A DNA stretch of 64,000 bases, taken from assembly GCA_964035575.1 (NCBI GenBank), contig OZ037870.1, forward strand, positions 496,001 to 560,000, in the 5' to 3' direction. Below are positions 53,941 to 62,744 of the stretch, one piece after another. The notes under the pieces are model-generated. The model searched no databases. It was not told where the DNA came from and was given only the letters and a program-made list of their open reading frames with translations. Both the position numbers and the translations under genes were made by a program. Origin of the DNA: Rhynchopus sp. YZ270_cl-10 (Eukaryota; Euglenozoa; Diplonemea; Diplonemida; Diplonemidae). How positions within the stretch are numbered: position 1 is the first letter of the stretch; each line of letters opens with the position of its first letter.

Positions 53941-54021
53941 CTACAAAGCATAGCTTAAAGAAGAAATAGTTCCTCCGATACCGCCAATCATCTCTCCAAC
54001 AGGGTAATTGAGCAATCAACG
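53941..54021 (+). repeat. SR-F repeat, copy 1
   Basis: CTACAAAGCATAGCTTAAAG, AGAAATAGTTCCTCCGATAC, CAACAGGGTAATTGAGCAAT. Confidence 0.82.
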
Positions 54022-54331
54022 AAATGCCGAATGTCCTGCGTTTTTGCCAATATCCGGTGACACTTTAATAGGGCGGCATCATCTTCGTCAACGTTCTTTA
54101 CGACAAATAAAGCGACAAATAAGCAGCCAAAAGTTTCAAACCCCCAATGTTCTCTTCCCCCCCTCTTCCCCTCCGGCATGATAACGATTATGGTCAAGGA
54201 TAATGTGCCCACGAGAGAGTCACGTTTCATCTTCAAACTTTTTTTGTTTTGCCTCCCCCACTGCTTTCCCGGTTCCACACAGAAGCAATCTTCCTAAAAA
54301 AAAGATTTTTTTTTTTTGCGGAACTTTTTCC

Positions 54332-54372
54332 AAGTGACCAAGGGTGATTCTTAAAGGCTTAGTGTTGCCTTA
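54332..54372 (+). repeat. SR-C-like repeat, copy 5 (diverged)
   Basis: AGTGACCAAGG...AAAGGCTTAGTGTTGCCTTA. Confidence 0.45.
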
Positions 54373-54547
54373 TTTTTTTTTTCCTTCTCTTTTTCAACTC
54401 CTCTTTGTCGTAGGTTGTAGTCTAAAAAAAAAAGTATTTTTTTTAAAATACTTCTTTGCACATATCCAAAACCAATGTGTTGATCCGCTTCATTTCTGTC
54501 CTTCTTTGTCCTCTCCGGTCCGGTCCGATTTTTTTTCTTTGTTATCC

Positions 54548-54624
54548 CTACAAAGCGTAGCTTAAAGGAGAAATAGTTCCTCCGATACGATCGCCAATCA
54601 CCCCAACAGGGTAATTGAGCAATC
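54548..54624 (+). repeat. SR-F repeat, copy 2
   Basis: CTACAAAGCGTAGCTTAAAG, GAGAAATAGTTCCTCCGATA; CAAT.ACCC pairs with GGGT.ATTG around CAACA. Confidence 0.82.
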
Positions 54625-54780
54625 TTTTTTTCCCCCCTTTTATTTACCTATCAGAGTTACTATTTTTTTTAGTAGGGGTGGTTTCTGACCGGGTCTGGAC
54701 TGTTTTATTTTTTTTTCTCTTTCGCTCTGAAGCTTCCAACCACATTTATTGTGCAAACTGCTCTATTTTACCCTTTTCTC

Positions 54781-54822
54781 AGGTGACCAAAGCACCACTT
54801 CATCTTAGCTTAGGTTCATCTC
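54781..54822 (+). repeat. SR-C repeat, copy 6
   Basis: AGGTGACCAAAGC...TAGCTTAGGTTCATCTC. Confidence 0.6.
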
Positions 54823-54970
54823 GATCAATCTTTTCTCTTTATCTGTTGAGACACCTCCCCCCCCTTTCCCCAAAAACCCACAAAACCCAAGGCTGTGCTA
54901 GGAGGTATATTTTGTGCGGTCTTTTAGAGCTAGACAAACAGAAGCTCAGTCGTTTTTTTTTTTTTGAAAC

Positions 54971-55053
54971 CCAATAAGCGTAGCTGTAAGGGAGAAATAG
55001 TAAATAACCAAGAAAACGGCACCAATTCACCCGAGGTAATTGAGCAATCAACG
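54971..55053 (+). repeat. SR-F repeat, copy 3 (diverged)
   Basis: CCAATAAGCGTAGCTGTAAG, GGAGAAATAGTAAATAACC; CAATT...ACC-CGA-GGT...AATTG stem kept; AGCAATCAACG end. Confidence 0.75.
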
Positions 55054-55426
55054 TTTTTTTTTTCTTTTCTTCGCGCTTTCAACGGGCTGTGTGGGGTATG
55101 TGTATAACTAATAAGGGGTAATTCTTGTGCCAAATGCCCCAAGGTGTGTGCATATGTGAAATCAATTTGATTTAAATTTAGGGATTTTTGGGAATTTTTT
55201 TTTTTATTGGGCAACTTTTTTTTGGTCTCCAAACACCTGTTTTTGAGTGTTGTATTGCCTATTAATGTGTGGGGCGTGTGTTTTGCTTTTCTCGTATGCG
55301 AAGTGGTGGTGCCCATTCAGGCTTCGCGCTAACTTTTGGAAAAAAATCTGAAAAATCGTGTTTCGGGACCAAAAAAACGCACCTCAAATAGTTGTGCGTC
55401 AGGGGGTGAAAAAACAGTGTTTTGTG

Positions 55427-55478
55427 GCATTTCCGAGCCAATCCCGCGTTGTGGTGGGGCATATTCGGGAAAATGGAC
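55427..55478 (+). repeat. SR-J hairpin repeat, copy 5
   Basis: CATTTCCGA pairs with TCGGGAAAATG (other copies pair CCGG with CCG) around GTGGTGGGGCA. Confidence 0.75.
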
Positions 55479-55560
55479 AAAATATGAACCCATACTCTTA
55501 AACAAGGGGCATTTTCAGGTCTGAAAACCCAAATTCAGATGAAATTGTGGTGTTTTGACT

Positions 55561-55675
55561 GGGAACAGGTAGTGCCGCAGGCGCACGGTACCCAACTTTT
55601 TTCGTTTTATTTTCCCCTTTTTTCTGCTTTCTTTTGATTGCACGAGCCGATTGCTCTCCACGGTGGGGTCACATG
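55561..55675 (+). repeat. SR-K repeat, copy 2
   Basis: GTGCC-GCA-GGCGC, CACGGTACCCAAC, T/C run, GAGCCGATTGCTC, CCACGGTGGGGTCACATGTG. Confidence 0.8.
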
Positions 55676-55805
55676 TGTGCGCAAAAACACTCTAAAGTAC
55701 TCTTACTCTGAACGATGAGATTCCTCTGGTTTTAGTAAGGAACCCCCTGTTTGCAAAAAGTGCGTAAATTTCCTGTGGCTTTTTCCCGCCAAGAGGTCGT
55801 TTTGT

Positions 55806-55859
55806 TGCATTTCCGAACCAATCCCGGATTGTGGTGGGGGATGTACGGAAAAATGGACA
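55806..55859 (+). repeat. SR-J hairpin repeat, copy 6
   Basis: CATTTCCG pairs with CGGAAAAATG around GTGGTGGGGG. Confidence 0.75.
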
Positions 55860-56170
55860 AAAATGCAGCGACTTAAAATTTGACAAAACATGAGCCCATA
55901 CTCGTAAACAAGGGTTATTTTCAGGTCTGAAAACCCAACGTACTGAAGAAGCTATCGGTAACGTAGTGATGGCGGTGGGGTTTCAGTGACCACAGAGAAG
56001 AGTGAGAAAACCTAGGACGGTTATGGCCTCGGAGGGGGTGTGCCCCATGGCGTCCTAATCAATCTTTATCCGTGAGGGAGGGGGGATCATCCTCAGGGGG
56101 GATGTGGTGCCGTACTCAAAATAAAATGAACTGTACATAAGTACATCGTGTTTAAACATAAAGGAGGGTA

Positions 56171-56290
56171 GGAACAGGTAGCGCCGCAGGCGCACGGTAC
56201 CCAACTTTTTTCTTTTTTTCTTTTCCCTCTTCTCTGCTTTCTTTTGATCGCGCGAGCCGATTGCTCTCCACGGTGGGGTCACATGTGTGT
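56171..56290 (+). repeat. SR-K repeat, copy 3
   Basis: GCGCCGCAGGCGCACGGTAC, T/C run, GAGCCGATTGCTC, CCACGGTGGGGTCACATGTG. Confidence 0.82.
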
Positions 56291-56757
56291 GTGAAAACAC
56301 TCTAAAGTACCCTTACTATGAAATATGAGATTCTCTGGTTTTCTTAAGGAAACCCCGGTTTGCAAAAAAAAAACGCACCACAAAAATATCCAAAAATCCC
56401 GGGACAAAGGACAGAAGTTAGCGCAAAGCCTGTGCCCATTCATAAGCTTTTTTTTTTTTTAAATTTTCTTCTTTCCCCCCCCCCCTTCTTTCGGTACTCG
56501 GGTAACCCCTTTCATGCATATTCGTTTTTTTTCTCCTCTGTGAACATAATGAAATACCAAACATTGACAAGAGGAAATATAATTGACAGAAGGTGCGTAC
56601 CTTAACAATTTTTTTCTTCTTCCATTGAGTATTTGTTTCCCCTTTTTTTTTGAGTCGATACAAAAAAAATACAACTATACCAATTCTATTGAAAAAAGGC
56701 CTGGGGAATAGAAGGAATGCTAATGTGGCGGGGGTCCACATTCCTCCCCCCTCTTTT

Positions 56758-56794
<37 letters not shown>

Positions 56795-56802
56795 CCTTTT
56801 TC

Positions 56803-57000
56803 AGGGCTTCCCGCAGGATCTGGGGGTTTGGCCTCCCAGGGGGACCAGCCAAAAAAAGGTGAAAAAAATTTTTTTTTCGCGCCTTCAGGGTTTCCGCCAG
56901 GATTTGGGGTTTCAGAAATTGGGGGGGACCATCAAAAAGACCCCCCAAAATTTTTTTTCTCCCCGCAATAGCGGTCGTCGCGCGCTTCGCGCGCGCCTCC
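56803..57000. repeat. SR-L: CAGGG-ended hAT-MITE-like fragments
   Basis: Two fragments start CAGGGCTTCCCGCAGGATCT (56803) and CAGGGTTTCCGCCAGGATTT (56886), each with GGGGG-ACCA inside. Ends beginning CAGGG are common in hAT elements. Related pieces at 57535-57642 and 58490-58575. Confidence 0.5.
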
Positions 57001-57374
57001 CTGCAGGCCACAGAGTGGAGAGGCGAAGGGTGTGACAACCGTGGGAGTCTCCTTCTTGACAGCAAAGACAAGTCTGCTCTGCCAGCTTTGGCACAACTTT
57101 TTTGCGCCAGGCTTTTTAGCACCAGGTTAGATAGCCGTGCTAAGCTTCACAGCTGCGTTGTCTGGTAGAGGTAGGTAAGGGGTCTTGTGAGAGTGGAGGG
57201 TGATGGTATTTGCTTTTTTCCTTGTATGGCGCCACACAGTGATTGCAGTGCTGCAGTTGGAACATGTAATGAAAGTGTATGTACTCGTCGCTTGCCGAAG
57301 CCTCCTTTTAAAAGGGGCAATGCTCGGAAGTATCAATGGTATCAATAATATCAACATCAAAGAGCCAGCAACAC

Positions 57375-57490
57375 AGCGCCGCAGGCGCACGGTACGCTAC
57401 TTTTTTATTTTTTTAGAGTTCGCCATCCCCTTTTCTTCCACTCCTTTTGACACAGCGAGTCAAATGCTCTGCACGGTGGGGTCACATGAC
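57375..57490 (+). repeat. SR-K repeat, copy 4
   Basis: GCGCCGCAGGCGCACGGTAC, T-run, GAG...CTC arm, CACGGTGGGGTCACATG. Confidence 0.8.
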
Positions 57491-57534
57491 CACGGGGGGT
57501 CATCTACAACCTCCAAAACCCATTTTTCTTAGGG

Positions 57535-57642
57535 GGGACCATGGTACCCCCCAAACCCCTGTAAAAATCCGGATTTTTCTGGGAAAAATATTGGGGGGGA
57601 CCATGGTCCCCCCCGGTCCCCCTTGGCGGAAACCCTGGCCTT
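57535..57642. repeat. SR-L fragment
   Basis: GGGGGGACCATGGTACCCCCC palindrome core, a second ACCATGGT block and the end GGCGGAAACCCTG. Confidence 0.55.
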
Positions 57643-57910
57643 GTTGTGTGTGGTGTGTAGCACTAACGCTGACGCTACGTTACGTTACGTTACGCGCCTC
57701 TACGCACTTTAAGTGGTCAAAAATCATTTTTTCGCCTCCGGCGAAAATGTCCCGGTAAACCGTTAAAACTGCTGCATTCACTCGCATATTGCATATCATC
57801 TCACGTTCCCCACCTTTGCGGGATAAGCAAAAAAATCATGTCAGGTCGGTAGCGTGCAGACGTTTCCTAGTATAGACATCTACAAAAAGAAACGACAGTC
57901 ATGGCAAAGG

Positions 57911-58253
57911 TTCCTGGCGAAGCCACGGTACGCAACATTTTAAAAAAAAAATGTTGCGCACCGATCAAATGGCACTGTCGTTGGTCATTATCGTCAGTTC
58001 CCGTAAATGTTACTTCCATATTTTGCTGAACGAAAGTTTTTGGCGAAGCCACGGTACGCAACATTTCAAAATATTGTGCTTAAAATTGCACTATTTTACA
58101 GCCAAACTATGTCATGCGTGGCTTGCAATCTTGCGCCGCAGGCGCACGGTACGCTACTTTTTTCCTTTCGCCATGTTGCATGCTTCCTTTTCCTTCGGCG
58201 TTTGACCAATTGAGTCGCGTTCTGGCTGTGACGGGGTCACTTTGTTCATGAGG
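57911..58253 (+). repeat. Dispersed 330-345-bp duplicate, copy 2 (ends in SR-K)
   Basis: Near-identical to 51391-51722 apart from small indels and a changed spacer after the first CGCAACATTT block. Ends TTTGTTCATGAGGC like the first copy. Confidence 0.92.
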
Positions 58254-58489
58254 CATACTCGTGGTTCTTTGCAACCGTTATATTCTGCCTCTTCCTGAGC
58301 AGATAACTTGGGACTCCGCCGGTCGCTTTGCAAATTCCATTATGGAAAGCTGTCTTGGTCCAGAGGACTTTTTTGGTGCCATCCTTTCCCCCTGTTAGTT
58401 GCCTGTATTTGGATGCGCGGGTAGGAAAAAATTTAAAAAATGTGGAAAATTCCTAATAGGCAGCTTCGGAACACTCAACGGCAGGCTGG

Positions 58490-58575
58490 TCCCCCCTGGT
58501 CCCCCCTTATTTTTTTTTTTTTCCCCCAGGGGGACCAGTGGTCCCCCCTGGTCCCCCCTGTGGGAAGCCCTGTTT
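58490..58575. repeat. SR-L fragment, inverted end
   Basis: TGGTCCCCCCTGGTCCCCCC, T-run, GGGGGACCAGTGGTCCCCCC and the end TGTGGGAAGCCCTG. Confidence 0.55.
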
Positions 58576-60388
58576 TTCTTCCCCCTTTTTAAAAAAAAGC
58601 AGTGACAGGACACGCTCCTGTCTAAACTCAACCAAAGACTTCCCCTCTCCCCTTAGTAGTTGCTAAACTGTCGGTTCAGTGTTCGGGCCACGTACTGCAT
58701 CTTCGCTATCCATAAGGGGGTATGTGGGGCTTTTAGTAGGTGACTAGGCATGCAAGTCTTATAATCAATCTATTAATTTTGTGTGGGTGTGCACGAAAGG
58801 CACATCTTTTCATTCATTTTTCTGTCCATCTTTCTGTTCTTCGTTCCCCTTCGTACATCACTGTGCAGGATTCCGCCTCATCCCCACCCCCCTTTCCCCA
58901 CTATCGAAGCGAGTAAAGTCGCTGTCGTTAGTGCACTTTCACAGAGGCGATACGCATCTTCACATCCACCCTTTTCTTTACAACTCAGGCAGCGAGTTCA
59001 ACCTCTCCTTTAAAACATTTTTTTCTCTCCCCCAATATCATACATTGTATGGTAAGTGAAGGGAAAAATAAAATAAAATAGAAACCAAAAAAAGTCTTAT
59101 TTTCGACACACATTACAGAACAATGATACAGCTGATCTGACTGAAACCAGCTATTCTGCCCACCAGAAAGTCCACTTCAAGTCCACTCGAAGTCCACAAA
59201 AGTGTACCTTTTTTTTTGGGTTCGGCCACACCAACAGCATCAGTCTACAGCCTACACATTTCAAATAATCAGCATTTTTTTTTTTTTTGGGGCTAACGCA
59301 AAAAATATAGTGGAGTGTGCGTGACAGTGTGAGCTACGTGTTGCTTATCTTTGTTTCTAATAAAGAAGTCACGTGAGGCACATTCGTTTGTTAAAATATT
59401 CTGTCTGTTGTTCAAAACCGAGCAGGCAATGTTGAACAAATAGTTCAAACTTTTTTTTTTGGACGTTTTACGTTCATCTGTTTGAATAATGAAGTAAATT
59501 TACCCCACGCTTAGGAAAATTAGTTTCGCCGCGCACACATCCATCTATTTCTTAACCCCATCTCTCTTGGCTAACCATACTCGGATTTATCATGTGAAAA
59601 GTGGTCCATCGAAAGCTTCAATGAAGATTGTCTTCGCCACTGACTCGGATGAATCCCATTACTATGCTACAAAAAAACTGAGGCAAAACGGTTGCAAAAA
59701 AAAAGAAAAGAAAAAGTTTTTTTTTTTTTACCGTTTTCAGATTATCAAAAATAACCTTTGTCGTTTCCTTCAAGATAATGCAGATAGAAAGCGCATCTTG
59801 TCAACGATTCTCCTTTTCCCCCCTGCAATTTTTTTGTTTTTATTTTTATAAACAAATCACTGTAACGCCAACAAGTCAGGAGATGACAACCGATGAACGA
59901 TCCGAAAGAGTCTCTCTTCTGTACTCTCCCTCTTCGTATAATTATGGAAAAAAACGCACCAAAAAAAGCAGCAAAAACAAAAAAAAAAAAAACGCCCTTT
60001 CTCTTTAGCAGACTCAAGAATGATCTCTTTGAGACAAGGTGCAACCTATATTTATTTAAAAAAAAACCCCCAACTCCATTTGACGTTTTCTTTTTTCCCC
60101 CTCTTTTTTGTCTTTGATAAAACAACAAAACGCCCTCTAAAATATATCTTTTTGGGTGGATGAACATCAAAAAATTGGTTTTTTTTTTGCGTCAAGAGTA
60201 TTGCACTCTGCCGTTGATGCTGTATTTTATTAAACATGATTTTTTTTTTCTTTCTCTCCCCCCCCTTTCTTTAAAGTTTTCTTCCTCAGAAATATTTCCA
60301 ATAGGAATATGGAGATGTGTCCTACTGAACAGGGTTATCATTACACCATGTTATAACGCATACCTTTTCTTGAAGAAGGGTAAAAAAA
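58576..60388. other. AT-rich region, no confident gene
   Basis: Holds an SR-C-like string (58738-58766) and a short codon-like stretch near 59570-59700 (reading NHTRIYHVKSGPSKASMK) that I could not link to any gene. Confidence 0.4.
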
Positions 60389-60453
60389 AGTGGAGATTGC
60401 ACAAACTGTGGCAACACAACCCGAGGCAACTACACTACTCCAAACAATTTATC
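60389..60453 (+). repeat. SR-E structured repeat, copy 2
   Basis: GTGGAGATTGCACAAACTG, TGTG-GCAA-CACA hairpin, CACTACTCCAAACAATTTAT. Confidence 0.75.
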
Positions 60454-60550
60454 AAAAAACAAAAAAAAACAAAAAAAATATCGTGAAATCTGTGAAGAAA
60501 TAAAAGTTACTCTTAAGGGTTGAGGACGATCTGCGTCTATACCTTCTGTA

Positions 60551-60622
60551 GTACATAGGCTTCGGCCGACATTGAGTACAGATCGTTATGCCAGTAGGTA
60601 TAACATGATTGTCGATACAACA
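60551..60622 (+). ncRNA. SR-A candidate structured RNA, copy 3
   Basis: GTAC/GTAC, GGC-TTCG-GCC, CGACA/TGTCG around GTTATGCC-AGTA-GGTATAAC, then ATACAACAAAA. Confidence 0.62.
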
Positions 60623-60953
60623 AAAAAAAAGCGGGCTACCGAAATGAGGACAGGGGGTATGTGTATACTTCCTCCCTTCTTGTTACGCAAGACAACCTTC
60701 TTAAAACTTTAATTAAATTTACATTTTCTCCCCTCTAAAATGTACTAAGAAAGTCGGACAAGAAAAAAGCCCCCATCAGACCAGATAACAGTATATTGTA
60801 ATTCCAAAGTCTGTCGTCCTGTCATTTTTTTAAAAATAAATCTTTGTCCATACACTTTAGGTGTCGTCTATCTCAGTTTTTTTTTATTGTTTTTTGTTCG
60901 TTCTGGCGATTTTGTCTATATGAGATATGTAAAAGCCAATTCGTACGTTTTTA

Positions 60954-61198
60954 CCCCCCCCCCCCCCCCCCTAGGCATAGTGTGCAGACGAACAAAATGT
61001 TCGTCGATGTTCGTCGTGGGGGGGAAAAAAAAATTGTTCGTCGATGTTCGTCGTTGTTCGTCGTGGGTTGCCCTTGTGGCAGGGACCTGTTCGTCGATGT
61101 TCGTCGATGTTCGTCGACGAACATCGACGAACAAAACCGACGAACATTTTGTTCGTCGACGAACCAAAAATGTTCGTCTGCACACTATGCCTAGGGGG
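60954..61198. mobile_element. 245-bp MITE-like element with C/G-tract ends and GTTCGTCG repeats
   Basis: The ends are complementary: C-tract, CTAGGCATAGTGTGCAGACG onward, 24 matched bases after the tract, and a short G-tract on the right. TAC lies directly outside each end and may be a target duplication. The interior is packed with direct and inverted copies of TGTTCGTCGA. No ORF of interest. Confidence 0.82.
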
Positions 61199-61408
61199 TA
61201 CGACTCCAGCCATTTTTTGCGCACGGAAAATTCATTTGGCATTATCTGGTCATCTCCAAGGCAACTGCGGGTGAAAAACACCCTCAGAGTGGGTCACAGG
61301 GGGCCTGTGGGTCGAAAAACGACCCAGAAGCCACCCCAGAATACAAAAAAATGGAAAAAAATAGTGAAAAGGGCCCCCCCCCCCCCCCCCCCCTTTTTTT
61401 TGTTTCCG

Positions 61409-61469
61409 CACTCCGGGGTTCGATAACCCGCGGAGTGTCAGTGCCTGCATCCCAGAGGCGTTTTGCACT
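61409..61469 (+). repeat. SR-D repeat with B-box-like hairpin, copy 6
   Basis: Hairpin CACTCCG...CGGAGTG with GGGTTCGATAACCC at its tip, then AGTGCCTGCATCCC and AGAGGCGTTTTGCACT; AGTGC/GCACT and CCT/AGG pair. Followed by SR-C. Confidence 0.8.
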
Positions 61470-61491
61470 ATCAACTTTACTTTTGTTTTTT

Positions 61492-61522
61492 GGGTGACCA
61501 AGCAAAGGCTTTTATTCATCTT
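61492..61522 (+). repeat. SR-C hairpin repeat, copy 7
   Basis: GGTGACCAAGC-AAAG-GCTTTTATTCATCTT. Confidence 0.65.
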
Positions 61523-62563
61523 ACAGACTGTTTATCTTTTTGTTCGGATTCGTTCGATTTTTTTTTGCGCACCCACATTTCAGCGCAAAAAGCAAAAAAA
61601 AATCACAACTCGCTTATGTTTATCTTTCCTCAAATAATTTTTTTGCGTCAGAGATCACATTAGGCTGACAAAACTGAGTCACCTCCCGCTTTCCCTTCTC
61701 CTTCCTTTGTCCCCTCCCCCCTCCAGCCCATACCGCTGAGTGCGGGCTAACTGATCGAGGAGTCGTCTTCAATACAGGTAGCTCGTCCACACAAGCGAAC
61801 ACATCTTGGGAGTGTTCGGGGGGGGGTTTTTTTCTCTGTCCAAAGGGAAGGTGCAATAATCGCGCTTTCATCGTCTTTTTTTTTAAATTATTTTTGTCGT
61901 TACAGTAGTAACAATATTTGCATTTGCAAAGATGACTAACTAAGTCATGAGGATCTTAGTATCATCTTCACAACCAGGAGGGATATGACAAATGGGCACA
62001 GAAGCCCTGCCATAGGATTCCCTATCTGGATACTTTAAAAAGCTTTGATATTATTGAGTCAGCACTGTACTGCAGTGAAAGAAGAACACTGCGCAGTGTA
62101 CTGCAATGCGCATTTTTAAAGTTTGCTCGCACCCCTTCGCCCTGCCCCCATCCCTCCCAACAAAAGCATTTTTTTTTTTTTTTTTAAATTTACGCTCCTG
62201 CCTCCTGCCTTGACTCTTTTCCTTTGAGAAGGAATACTATTTTACGTTTTACATGAAACACCCCTCCCTCCCCCCTCCCTTTATGTGAACGACAGACATT
62301 TTTCAAACCTGGTTTTTTATGGTGGGCAAACTGTCGAAAGCAAAGTCACCCACCACAACCCATTGATCAGTATTGTCAATGTATCACATTGAGGGCAGCT
62401 TCATTAAAAGCTAAAAATGAATTAATAAATTCAGTGTTTTTTTATTTTATTTTTTGGAAAAAGAATATGCGTCTTGAACGAACCACACATCAATTGGATA
62501 AGGATTTCACCATAGCTCGCAATTTTGCGATGAGGAAAAATAATGACAGGCAAAAGGAAAAAA
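61523..62563. other. AT-rich region, no confident gene
   Basis: Contains SR-C at 61929. A C/T-rich run (61680-61740) and long T-runs; no coding signal. Confidence 0.4.
61929..61968 (+). repeat. SR-C hairpin repeat, copy 8
   Basis: AAGATGA pairs perfectly with TCATCTT, a compensated form of AAGGTG/CACCTT. Confidence 0.72.
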
Positions 62564-62723
62564 GGTGTCACAAACCAGAGTTTCCTAATTATCCCATCTC
62601 TGCCACACTCTTGGGGATGAGGTGTGCTGTCTGTGGGCATCCTAGCATTTTTTCTAAAGGTGATATACTGAGAATAGAACCCACTTTGGTGGGTGATTTA
62701 TGATATCAGATTTATCGACACAA
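62564..62723 (+). repeat. SR-B structured repeat, copy 3
   Basis: Body nearly identical to 53097-53190 (GGATG/CATCC), then diverges; arm CCCAC-TTTG-GTGGG is fully paired; GTGTC/GACAC at the ends. Confidence 0.8.
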
Positions 62724-62744
62724 AAAATAAAAGAATGACTATTT

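Noticed and set aside
57127-57390. Minus-strand frame with CxxC and nearby His residues, zinc-finger-like
   Set aside because: Spacing does not fit a BED or other finger and the context is repeat-rich.
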